DNA from: CAZNJQ01 sp964573545
Lineage (GTDB): Bacteria > Patescibacteriota > Minisyncoccia > Phycocordibacterales > UBA2135
Length of the DNA: 10,866 bases
Reading direction: 5' to 3'
Assembly: GCA_964573545.1 (NCBI GenBank)
Contig: CAZNJQ010000023.1
Coordinates: 1-10,866 of the forward strand
The position numbers and the translations under genes are program-made. Each line of letters begins with the position of its first letter. Position 1 is the stretch's first letter. This document shows positions 1-5,989 of the stretch, one piece after another. The notes below the pieces were generated by a model. The model searched no databases, was not told the DNA's origin, and saw only the letters and a list, made by a program, of their open reading frames with translations.

Positions 1-483
1 GAGTGCCAGGTCATTCACCAGACCGGCGTTGCAAATGTTAAGGAGGTGCGCGACGTCGCGCGCGTTGCGGCAGCGGGGGATGGCACAAGCCCCTACGCTG
101 GGAGATATAAGCCGTTCGGATTCTTGAACGAGTTGGCGCTCAGGATGTCGTATGGTGTCAGTACCCTGGTTATTTCCCGGGCGGGGTCGACGATTTTTGA
201 GATCGCAGCCCAGGGACTGCCGTCCATCATCGTTCCTATCACGAGTTCCAACGGCGACCATCAGCGGAAGAATGCGTTCAATTATGCACGGACAGGCGCA
301 GCTGTTGTCATTGAAGAAAAAAACCTGACGCCGCATATCCTCGTGTCAGAGATCAAGCGCTTGCTCGGCGATCAGGCAGTACGGAATAAAATGAGGGATG
401 CGGCACTGCGATTCTCGCGCAAAGACAGCGCGGAGACGATTGCCCGCGAGGTCATGTCCATAGCGCTCTCGCATGAGCGCTAA
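1..483 (+). CDS. murG: MurG, C-terminal part (UDP-GlcNAc:lipid-linked MurNAc-pentapeptide transferase)
   Basis: This is the 3' portion (160 codons) of a reading frame open from the window edge. MurG adds GlcNAc from UDP-GlcNAc to lipid I to make lipid II, at the cytoplasmic face of the membrane, the last cytoplasmic step of peptidoglycan precursor synthesis. The visible part is the C-terminal nucleotide-sugar-binding domain. It begins with a VIHQTG stretch (residues 4-9 of the fragment), followed by SRAGSTIFE (59-67), with the conserved glutamate that contacts the donor sugar, then PSIIVPI and a DHQRKNA segment (86-92) typical of the family. The N-terminal half, with the glycine-rich lipid-I-binding loops, lies outside the window. 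A GTG at 46 is only an internal valine codon. The gene is followed, after a repeat-filled gap, by gltX on the same strand. Identification is firm from motif order. Confidence 0.93.
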   Translation, partial: ECQVIHQTGVANVKEVRDVARVAAAGDGTSPYAGRYKPFGFLNELALRMSYGVSTLVISRAGSTIFEIAAQGLPSIIVPITSSNGDHQRKNAFNYARTGAAVVIEEKNLTPHILVSEIKRLLGDQAVRNKMRDAALRFSRKDSAETIAREVMSIALSHER

Positions 484-488
484 AAACA

Positions 489-509
489 TTTGACATTTGA
501 CGGTTGACG
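489..509 (+). repeat. Heptad tandem repeat, TTTGACR family, three units
   Basis: Three head-to-tail 7-nt units start at 489, 496 and 503: TTTGACA, TTTGACG and GTTGACG. They lie in the gap just after the murG stop. The first two units recur in the corA leader as ATTGACA TTTGACG (9848-9861). The motif contains TTGACA (490-495), but no convincing -10 box follows at 16-18 nt, so I read it as repeat rather than promoter. Positions 491-502 are the inverted match, 11 of 12, of 577-588 in the next array. Confidence 0.6.
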
Positions 510-559
510 GCACAACGCCAATCTTCACATGTTTGTACCCAAACGGTATGCAAAAAACA

Positions 560-594
560 GAAAGTCATTCGCCACACGTCAAAAGTCACACGTC
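560..594 (-). repeat. Heptad tandem repeat, inverted orientation, five units
   Basis: Five exactly 7-nt-phased units (560-566, 567-573, 574-580, 581-587, 588-594) each end in GTC, except the second, which ends in GCC. On the minus strand they read as TGAC-type heptads, so the array is in opposite orientation to the one at 489-509. CGTCAAAAGTCA (577-588) can pair with TGACATTTGACG (491-502) with one mismatch, giving a potential 12-bp stem around a 74-nt loop. The array lies immediately before the first conserved residues of gltX, which argues that this stretch is intergenic, not coding. Confidence 0.5.
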
Positions 595-598
595 GCAG

Positions 599-1918
599 GT
601 GGTGACCCGCTTCGCCCCCTCTCCAACGGGCGTTCTTCATGTCGGTTCCGCGCGGACGGCGCTTTTTAATTATCTATACGCGCGGAAACACGGAGGGAAG
701 TTCATCGTGCGGATCGAGGATACCGACAAAGAACGCTCGAAGAAAGAATTCGAGGATAATATCATCGCAGGTCTTACGTGGCTGGGCCTTCAGTACGATG
801 AGCTGTATCATCAGCGCGACAGAGGCCCTGTATACAGGCGATACATAAGTGCGCTTATTGAGAATAATTTTGCATACATCGCGGAAGAAGAGCGGGGGAC
901 CGTCATACGATTCAGGAACAAAGGGGAGGAAATCACGTTCAACGATGTCATCCGCGGAGACATCACGTTCAATACCGCAGAACTTGGTGATTTTGTCATC
1001 GCCCGCGATGCAGAAAATCCTTTATACCATCTTGCCGTCGTCATTGATGACCACGAAATGGGCGTGACGCATGTCATCCGCGGCGAGGACCATATCTCGA
1101 ATACGCCGCGGCAAATACTTCTTCAGGACGCTATTGGCGCTTCTCGGCCCGTGTATGCGCATATTCCGCTCATTTTAGCGCCCGATAAATCAAAGCTCTC
1201 CAAACGGCACGGTGCCCGCGGTATCGACGAGTACGAAAAAGAAGGATATCTTCCGGAAGCGCTTGTTAACTTTTTGGCACTTCTTGGGTGGTCACCGCAG
1301 GAAGCGGGAAGCGCAGAAGCTTCCGAGGTCTTGACGCTCGAGGAACTTGTCCGGCTTTTTACTCTGGAAAAAATCCAGAAAGGAGGCGCTGTGTTCGATA
1401 TCGGGAAACTGCGATGGATGAACCGGGAGCATATTAAAAGACTTCCGATTGAATCCGTGCTTGAGCACGTCAAAAGATTTATGCCTGAAGAGCTATGGAA
1501 AGGTGCCAACGAGAGCGTATTTAAGGCATTGGTGCCCCTTATTATCGAGCGGCTCGAGATATTTTCTGACGTGTTAAAAATGCATGCGGATGGAGAACTT
1601 TCCTATTTTTTTGGGAAACCAACATATAATCCGGCGCAGCTCCCGTGGAAATCGGATGACGCAGGGAAGACGAGACGGCATATTGTCGAGAGTGTTGGTA
1701 TTTTGGAGAAAATCGAGAAATCGGAGTTTACAGAACGCACCATCAAAGAAGCTCTTCTTCCATATGCGGATAAAGAGGGGAGAGGGAGTGTCCTTTGGCC
1801 GGTGCGATATGCCCTCTCCGGCAGAGAAAAATCACCTGATCCATTTACTATCGCGTCTATACTGGGAAAAGAAGAGACGATTGCGCGGCTCTCGTACGCG
1901 GCAAATTTTCTTTCATAA
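599..1918 (+). CDS. gltX: Glutamyl-tRNA synthetase
   Basis: Class I aminoacyl-tRNA synthetase that charges tRNA-Glu (and tRNA-Gln where a GatCAB pathway exists). Numbering from the GTG at 599 gives 439 residues. Seen: TRFAPSPTG at the N-terminus, the HIGH-type motif as HVGS (14-17), RIEDTD (38-43), the region around HVIRGEDHISNTPRQ in the Rossmann domain, and the KMSKS-type loop as KLSKR (199-203). The helical anticodon-binding domain follows, with a GRGSVLWPVRYALSGR stretch near the C-terminus. The protein is short: the cysteine-containing segment of E. coli-type enzymes between about residues 92 and 105 is absent, a compact form I believe is common in CPR bacteria. Start choice: the frame stays open to TTG 497 and ATG 548, but that part is heptad repeat and has no Shine-Dalgarno sequence. 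GTG 599 or 602 fits the usual family start; ATG 548 is the main alternative. The stop overlaps the next start as TAATG. Confidence 0.93.
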   Translation: MVTRFAPSPTGVLHVGSARTALFNYLYARKHGGKFIVRIEDTDKERSKKEFEDNIIAGLTWLGLQYDELYHQRDRGPVYRRYISALIENNFAYIAEEERGTVIRFRNKGEEITFNDVIRGDITFNTAELGDFVIARDAENPLYHLAVVIDDHEMGVTHVIRGEDHISNTPRQILLQDAIGASRPVYAHIPLILAPDKSKLSKRHGARGIDEYEKEGYLPEALVNFLALLGWSPQEAGSAEASEVLTLEELVRLFTLEKIQKGGAVFDIGKLRWMNREHIKRLPIESVLEHVKRFMPEELWKGANESVFKALVPLIIERLEIFSDVLKMHADGELSYFFGKPTYNPAQLPWKSDDAGKTRRHIVESVGILEKIEKSEFTERTIKEALLPYADKEGRGSVLWPVRYALSGREKSPDPFTIASILGKEETIARLSYAANFLS

Positions 1919-3243
1919 TGCGGAATATACGAAAGGTATACGAAAGAAGCAAAACAACCGTGCATGTGGCGCCGGCTGCTTTTTATAGTATCCACATTTT
2001 TTTAGCGGTTTTCGCATTATGTTTTGCGCTTCTCGCGCATGCGGAGGGCGTTGACGAACTGCGCGGGAAAATTGACGCGCGCAACACGGAGATAGAGAAT
2101 CTTGAGAAGGAAATAGTAAAACTGGAAAACGATATCGATGAGACACGAGAAAGCGCGCAGACGCTTCAGAACGCGATTAAAACGCTTGACCTGACGGATA
2201 GAAAACTTTCAACTGATATCCAATTGACGAACAAAAAGATAACGTCAACGGGACTTACTATAGATAGGCTGGCAATCGAGATAGCCGATAAAGAAGAAAA
2301 GATAAGCCACGGCATGTCGGCGCTTGCGGAGGGCATTCGGGAGGTTAACGAACTTGAATCCCGTTCGCTCGCTGAGATCATACTTTCCCAAGACGGTTTT
2401 TCAGGATTCTGGAATAGTATCCAGAATGTCACTCAGTTCCAGGCGGGAGTCCAAACACAGATCACGGACCTTGAAGACCTCAAAGCGGCATTTCTTAAAG
2501 ATAAAAATGTGCAGGAAATCGAGAAACGGAGGCTTGTCTCTCTAAAAAACCAACTCGGAGCGCAGAAGACGATCGTTGCGCAGAATAAGGCGGAAAAAAA
2601 CTCGCTGTTGAAGGAGACGAAGAACAAGGAGTCGAACTACAAAAAGATACTCGAAGACCAGCGCGCAAAAAAAGATGCGCTGGAACGCGAACTCCGCGAG
2701 TTTGAAGAGCAGCTACGCGTGGAAATCGACCCGACGAGTCTTCCAAAGACAGGGAAAGGTGTACTCAGGTGGCCGCTTAGCACGGTGAAGATCACGCAGT
2801 ATTTCGGAAATACGCCTTTTGCAAGCGCGAACCCACAGGTTTACAACGGAGGCGGCCACAACGGCATTGACCTTCGGGCGGCCCCTGGAACGCCTGTTAA
2901 ATCGGCGGCAAGCGGCACTGTGGTTAGTACCGGCGATACCGATAAGCAGTGTCGTGGCGTGTCCTACGGCAGATGGGTTCTCATAAGACACAATAACGGC
3001 CTTTCGACACTCTACGCGCACCTATCTCTGATCAGCGTTTCAGGAGGTATGGAAATCCAGACTGGCGACCTCGTCGGATATAGCGGTAATACTGGCTATT
3101 CCACGGGGCCACATCTTCATTTTGCCGTGTATGCAACGCAGGCGGTCCAGGTCATGAACAAGCGAAGCCGTGTGTGCGGCACAAACCTGACCCTTCCTGT
3201 CTCATCCACAAATGGTTATCTGAACCCGTTGTCGTATCTCTAG
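1918..3243 (+). CDS. Secreted coiled-coil M23 family metallopeptidase (EnvC/PcsB-like murein hydrolase)
   Basis: Predicted zinc endopeptidase acting on peptidoglycan cross-links outside the cytoplasmic membrane. Residues 1-42 form a long signal sequence or anchor (hydrophobic core about 23-41). Residues 44-145 and 185-268 are charged heptad-rich coiled coil. The M23 (LytM) domain spans about 282-410. The metal site is complete: His314 and Asp318 in GHNGID, and His401 in the HLH triad with His399. YAHLS supplies His368. All expected catalytic residues are present, so the enzyme should be active rather than a degenerate EnvC-type activator. The layout of signal, coiled coil and LytM domain matches EnvC and related division-associated hydrolases; the specific name is inference. 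Cys345 and Cys420 lie within or next to the domain and could form a disulfide. The ATG shares its A with the gltX stop (TAATG), implying translational coupling in a murG-gltX-M23 unit. Confidence 0.9.
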   Translation: MRNIRKVYERSKTTVHVAPAAFYSIHIFLAVFALCFALLAHAEGVDELRGKIDARNTEIENLEKEIVKLENDIDETRESAQTLQNAIKTLDLTDRKLSTDIQLTNKKITSTGLTIDRLAIEIADKEEKISHGMSALAEGIREVNELESRSLAEIILSQDGFSGFWNSIQNVTQFQAGVQTQITDLEDLKAAFLKDKNVQEIEKRRLVSLKNQLGAQKTIVAQNKAEKNSLLKETKNKESNYKKILEDQRAKKDALERELREFEEQLRVEIDPTSLPKTGKGVLRWPLSTVKITQYFGNTPFASANPQVYNGGGHNGIDLRAAPGTPVKSAASGTVVSTGDTDKQCRGVSYGRWVLIRHNNGLSTLYAHLSLISVSGGMEIQTGDLVGYSGNTGYSTGPHLHFAVYATQAVQVMNKRSRVCGTNLTLPVSSTNGYLNPLSYL

Positions 3244-3256
3244 AGCGTGGTATAAT
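3229..3256 (+). promoter_or_regulatory. Extended -10 promoter placed directly on the next start codon
   Basis: A perfect TATAAT (3251-3256) is preceded by TGG, giving an extended -10 element. A -35-like TTGTCG sits at 3229-3234 with a 16-nt spacer. Only 6 nt separate the -10 box from the ATG at 3263, so transcription should begin at or within a base or two of the start codon, giving a leaderless mRNA. Confidence 0.7.
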
Positions 3257-3262
3257 AAAAGG

Positions 3263-3583
3263 ATGATACATCTCCGCCACAATACAGGGCTTATACGATG
3301 GGTTCTCCTCATCATCATTCTCATCATCGTTCTTTCGTATTTCAATTTTGACATCAGGGCAATCGTCGAAGCGCCGCTTACGCAATCAAACCTGCAGTAT
3401 ACTTGGGGGTGGGTTGCGTTCATATGGAGCAACTATCTCTCAAGCCCTGTTTTATACTTCTGGCACAATATCTTCATTGACCTTCTTTGGAACTCGTTTG
3501 TTGAGAATCTTGAGCGCATTAAGAGGGGAGAAGCGCATAGTTTTCAGATAAATGCTCCGCAAGTAGTTCCGGAAAGCAACTGA
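3263..3583 (+). CDS. Small membrane protein of unknown function, 106 aa
   Basis: I cannot assign a function. Visible features are a short basic N-terminus, one clear transmembrane helix (about residues 11-27), a second aromatic hydrophobic stretch (about 47-77) rich in Trp, Tyr and Phe that may be membrane-embedded or amphipathic, and a charged tail (ENLERIKRGE, 81-90) followed by a polar C-terminus. With a positive N-terminus and a single strong helix it is probably inner-membrane. It has its own promoter with TATAAT 6 nt before the start and no Shine-Dalgarno sequence, so it is likely translated from a leaderless message. It sits between the M23 hydrolase gene and another unassigned gene. 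Small proteins of this build recur in CPR genomes, from memory rather than any search. That it is a real gene is supported by the promoter and a coherent hydrophobic profile. Confidence 0.8.
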   Translation: MIHLRHNTGLIRWVLLIIILIIVLSYFNFDIRAIVEAPLTQSNLQYTWGWVAFIWSNYLSSPVLYFWHNIFIDLLWNSFVENLERIKRGEAHSFQINAPQVVPESN

Positions 3584-3591
3584 TTTGCTTT

Positions 3592-3619
3592 TTGAATGGG
3601 GGAGGAATACCTTTATATT
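3592..3619 (+). promoter_or_regulatory. Probable promoter for the 190-aa gene
   Basis: TTGAAT (3592-3597) and TATATT (3614-3619) are separated by 16 nt. The predicted start of transcription, near 3626, leaves a leader of about 18 nt that contains AAGGGA (3632-3637), a Shine-Dalgarno-like sequence 6 nt before ATG 3644. This gene thus appears to have a conventional leader, unlike most promoters in the window. Confidence 0.45.
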
Positions 3620-3643
3620 TAGAAACGATGTAAGGGATGGGAC

Positions 3644-4216
3644 ATGGCAGAGGGTTTCGCGCCGTCTTCAGGCGATGATTTTCTCAATACTTTTGAGGTG
3701 GTAAGGCGAAATTTACCATTCTTCGCCCAGTGGCTTGTAAACGACCTCCAACACGTTACAGCCGATACGGGAAGCGAGTTCGTCGAGGTCCCGCATCACT
3801 TTTTGTTCGCGTCACTTGGGATGTTCGTGTTCCTTCTTAAGAAGGATGATACGTTCAATAAAGACAGTGAGGGGAACAGGCACCTCATCACCGCTGGACT
3901 CCTACTTAAAGTTCTCTTGGAACGCCAGGAAGAATTGCGGAATCCCGGGAACAAATATTTTCTCGTAAGGCGCGATATGATCTGGATCTATTTCACCGCG
4001 CTGCTCCAGATGTTTTTGAACGTCGTCAAGGTTCGCGGAATAATTCTTGAGGAAGAATATGCCGAATATGTGGAACCATTTCGGCTCATCATCGGAGAAA
4101 TGCCGTCCGAATGGGTCCCGTTCATAGACCGCTCTAATCGCGAGAAAAGGAGCATGTCGATCGCCAAGGTCATAATCCGCGGAATCACGCACGATATTCC
4201 GGTGAGTCTTCACTGA
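3644..4216 (+). CDS. Hypothetical protein, 190 aa
   Basis: Not recognised. It encodes a mostly helical, charged protein without a signal peptide. Two moderately hydrophobic helices (about 52-66 and 112-128) are flanked by many charged residues, so it may be cytoplasmic or peripherally membrane-bound rather than a typical integral protein. No catalytic motif, cysteine or repeat is evident. The start is supported by AAGGGA 6 nt upstream and a plausible promoter before that. The gene ends at TGA 4216 and is followed within 8 nt by a stem-loop terminator, so it closes a short transcription unit. It lies 60 nt after the 106-aa membrane protein on the same strand; whether they work together is unknown. 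Coding status is supported by length, ribosome site and terminator placement. Confidence 0.8.
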   Translation: MAEGFAPSSGDDFLNTFEVVRRNLPFFAQWLVNDLQHVTADTGSEFVEVPHHFLFASLGMFVFLLKKDDTFNKDSEGNRHLITAGLLLKVLLERQEELRNPGNKYFLVRRDMIWIYFTALLQMFLNVVKVRGIILEEEYAEYVEPFRLIIGEMPSEWVPFIDRSNREKRSMSIAKVIIRGITHDIPVSLH

Positions 4217-4223
4217 ATATCAC

Positions 4224-4248
4224 AACCCCTCCACACGAAGGGGTTTTC
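4224..4248 (+). terminator. Rho-independent terminator
   Basis: Arms AACCCCT (4224-4230) and AGGGGTT (4239-4245) enclose an 8-nt loop. The T-run is short (4244-4247), so it is moderately strong. It starts 8 nt after the stop of the 190-aa gene. Confidence 0.75.
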
Positions 4249-4264
4249 TGATTCCAACAATATG

Positions 4265-4327
4265 TTGCTTTTTTAAAATTTTGTAGTATTGTATGCGGCA
4301 GAGAAGCTGATTATAAGAGAGGCACAG
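4265..4327 (+). promoter_or_regulatory. Probable deoC promoter and ribosome binding site
   Basis: TTGCTT (4265-4270) and TATTGT (4287-4292) are spaced by 16 nt; both are imperfect. AGAGAGG (4316-4322) lies 5 nt before ATG 4328 and is the best Shine-Dalgarno match in the window. It decides the start against an in-frame TTG at 4289. Confidence 0.45.
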
Positions 4328-5218
4328 ATGTCGTTTCGGCCTGAAGATATAAAGAAGTTGAGAGCCATAGAAGATGACGATGAACTTCTTCGGAAAGCGG
4401 CTGGTCAAATTACGCCCGAGATTTTGGGAAGTGTCATTGACAACACAGTCCTCAAGGCATACGCGACACGACTGGATGTCCTTCGTGTGTGCGAAGAGGC
4501 GAATGAAATCGGCTCATATGTGTGTGTGAACGGTTCGCGAGTCAAGGACGTGAAAGATTTCATGGCGCAGCGCGGGCAGTCATGCAGGATACGCGGTGTT
4601 GCTGCCGTCATCGGATTTCCATTCGGAGCCGGAGCGACGCGCGAGAAAGTCGCCGGAGCGCTTGCCGCTCTGTGCGATGAAGACGCGGATGAAGTCGATA
4701 TGGTTTTGAATATCGGCGCGCTTCGCGACAGCAACGTTGCGGTTGTCATTGATGACATTAAGGAAGTCGCACAGATGGTCCGGACACTTTCGGAGATGAA
4801 AGGGAAAAAGAAAATCCTCAAAGTAATCCAGGAAAATTGCTATTTGAGCGATACAGAGAAATGGCTTGCCGCGTATAGTATCGCCAGCGCGGCGATGGAA
4901 ATCGGGGTACATATATTTGCAAAGACCTCAACGGGCTTTGGAGTACCCATGCAGAATGGTATCTCGGTTGGCGCGACACTCTGTAATGTCTATTCCATGA
5001 ACAAATTTGCCCAAGGATTCAGGCAAAAAGGCGCTCTTATCGGCGTGAAAGCCGCTGGGGGAGTGAAAGACGCCGCGATGGCAGTCAAAATGATGCTTGC
5101 GGGAGGGTGTTTCGACGATGATATCGTCATTAAGCAGAATCTTCCCGATATCTTCCGCATTGGCGCAAGCGCCGGAAAGGCGATCGTCGATGATTTTAAA
5201 GAGCGCTTTTGTTCTTAA
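4328..5218 (+). CDS. deoC: Deoxyribose-phosphate aldolase (DeoC family)
   Basis: A TIM-barrel class I aldolase that splits 2-deoxyribose 5-phosphate into glyceraldehyde 3-phosphate and acetaldehyde, linking deoxynucleoside breakdown to glycolysis. Counting from ATG 4328 gives 296 residues. Seen: IDNTVLKAYAT (37-47), close to the family's IDHTLLKP-type first strand; DEVDMVLNIG (121-130) with the catalytic aspartate; AKTSTGFG (198-205) with the Schiff-base lysine Lys199; and GVKAAGGVK (239-247) with the second active-site lysine Lys241. The catalytic set is complete. The protein is longer than the usual 220-260 residues: it has about 30 extra N-terminal residues and a longer stretch between Lys199 and Lys241. 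Asn39 replaces the histidine usual in that motif. Start chosen for its Shine-Dalgarno sequence. It converges on a Nudix gene, and a deoxyribosyltransferase-like gene lies nearby. Confidence 0.92.
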   Translation: MSFRPEDIKKLRAIEDDDELLRKAAGQITPEILGSVIDNTVLKAYATRLDVLRVCEEANEIGSYVCVNGSRVKDVKDFMAQRGQSCRIRGVAAVIGFPFGAGATREKVAGALAALCDEDADEVDMVLNIGALRDSNVAVVIDDIKEVAQMVRTLSEMKGKKKILKVIQENCYLSDTEKWLAAYSIASAAMEIGVHIFAKTSTGFGVPMQNGISVGATLCNVYSMNKFAQGFRQKGALIGVKAAGGVKDAAMAVKMMLAGGCFDDDIVIKQNLPDIFRIGASAGKAIVDDFKERFCS

Positions 5219-5234
5219 GCGCCCTAAATAGTAA

Positions 5235-5273
5235 TACCGCTGCTATAACATATCTATTGCTATCGCAGTGGTA
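5235..5273. other. Stem-loop just before the deoC/Nudix terminator
   Basis: TACCGCTGC (5235-5243) pairs with GCAGTGGTA (5265-5273) over 9 bp with one G-U pair, around a 21-nt loop. It is followed after one base by the bidirectional terminator. It could stabilise the deoC 3' end or act as a second termination element; it has no T-run of its own. Confidence 0.4.
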
Positions 5274-5274
5274 C

Positions 5275-5306
5275 AAAAAACCCGCTTCTTTTTGAGCGGG
5301 TTTTTT
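5275..5306. terminator. Bidirectional rho-independent terminator between deoC and the Nudix gene
   Basis: CCCGCT (5281-5286) pairs with AGCGGG (5295-5300) around an 8-nt loop, flanked by six A and six T. It therefore ends transcription from both sides. Its last two bases are part of the Nudix stop codon (5305-5307), so the terminator directly abuts the coding sequence. Confidence 0.9.
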
Positions 5307-5811
5307 AAATGATTCCGATTTCTCTAAAAATATGCGTCCACACCGGTTCAAAACCTGGATTGTTTTTCCAGTCGGCATTTTCAGAAACGCGGTTCGTGAA
5401 ATTACCCAAATCATGAAGGGGGATGCCCAGCGTTTTTTCAAATGAAAGGGTGCGAGCGGTGAGCGCTGCGAGTTCTTCGGGAGATGCCCAAAACGCTTCT
5501 TTCGCATCCGAGCCGGCATGAGGGGTACCATCCCACTTCGTCACTTCAAACACTTTCCATGTGTGCCCGTGTCCGCCGTCGCGCTTGCAAGGGTTTGGAA
5601 GTGTGCCGCTCCAGACCCCATTCATTTCTTTTATAGTTATGCCGATTTCCTCGGACGCCTCTTTTTGTGCCGCATCATCATAGGTGTCGCCGTCGAGGTG
5701 CCCAGCGACGCACGCATATGAAACAGGGAAGTTTCTTCTCTTGATGAGGAGAAATTTTCCGTCCTTGCGCACGATAACCCCGACGCTTTTATTGTCGCAT
5801 GTTTTTGCCAT
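5305..5811 (-). CDS. Nudix hydrolase domain protein
   Basis: Nudix enzymes hydrolyse nucleoside diphosphates linked to another moiety, using divalent metal bound by the Nudix box. Here the 168-residue protein has an N-terminal strand (SVGVIVRKDGKFLLIKRR, 9-26) and a box at 37-58 ending in KEASEEIGI, with metal-binding Glu51, Glu54 and Glu55. The box is unusual: the first half (GHLDGDTYDD) is one residue shorter than the GX5EX7REUXEEXGU consensus, Asp42 stands where Glu is usual, and Lys50 replaces the Arg. Conserved-looking PNPCKRDGGHGH (72-83) and a Trp-rich C-terminal half follow. The substrate cannot be read from sequence; candidates include damaged or surplus (deoxy)nucleotides, which fits the deoC neighbourhood, but this is inference. 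The start is supported by a -10-like box 7 nt upstream. Its stop codon overlaps the terminator shared with deoC. Confidence 0.88.
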   Translation of the reverse strand: MAKTCDNKSVGVIVRKDGKFLLIKRRNFPVSYACVAGHLDGDTYDDAAQKEASEEIGITIKEMNGVWSGTLPNPCKRDGGHGHTWKVFEVTKWDGTPHAGSDAKEAFWASPEELAALTARTLSFEKTLGIPLHDLGNFTNRVSENADWKNNPGFEPVWTHIFREIGII

Positions 5812-5818
5812 ATTCCGG

Positions 5819-5846
5819 ATTATTTGAATTTACCATCTGTTGTGGA
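5819..5846 (-). promoter_or_regulatory. Leaderless-type promoter of the Nudix gene
   Basis: On the minus strand, AATAAT (5824-5819) sits 7 nt before ATG 5811, with TCCACA (5846-5841) 16 nt upstream as a -35 candidate. Transcription would begin at the start codon. There is no Shine-Dalgarno sequence. Confidence 0.5.
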
Positions 5847-5900
5847 TAATAACCGACGGGAATTGAGAGTGCAAGTATACAAATATGCAAAGGGCATTAC

Positions 5901-5946
5901 GCTCCGCCCCGTCTGACGGGGCTCCGCTTCGCATCTTCACGCGGAG
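5901..5946. repeat. GC-rich palindromic element
   Basis: GCCCCGT (5906-5912) and ACGGGGC (5916-5922) form a perfect 7-bp stem with a 3-nt loop. It is flanked by direct copies of GCTCCGC (5901-5907 and 5921-5927). A further GCGGAG (5941-5946) can pair with CTCCGC (5922-5927), giving an alternative fold. The gap 5812-5989 holds no credible gene. The element resembles an intergenic palindromic repeat, but only one copy is visible here. Confidence 0.45.
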
Positions 5947-5985
5947 AAAAGGACCAGTCACAGGTCACTTGTTCTTGGTCTTTTT
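5947..5985. terminator. Possible bidirectional terminator after the deoxyribosyltransferase-like gene
   Basis: GGACCA (5951-5956) and TGGTC (5976-5980) can pair around a long loop, flanked by AAAA (5947-5950) on one side and a T-run (5981-5985) on the other. It lies 4 nt beyond the stop codon at 5990. The stem is short and the loop large, so this is tentative. Confidence 0.4.
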
Positions 5986-5989
5986 AGCC

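Noticed and set aside
490..518. TTGACA at 490 as a -35 box of a gltX promoter
   Set aside because: No -10-like hexamer lies at 15-19 nt, and the motif is explained as part of the heptad array. The same holds for TTGACA at 9849.
497..598. 5'-extended gltX starting at TTG 497 or ATG 548
   Set aside because: The added residues are encoded by heptad repeat, carry no family-conserved sequence and have no ribosome binding site; GTG 599 or 602 fits the usual start. ATG 548 is not fully excluded.
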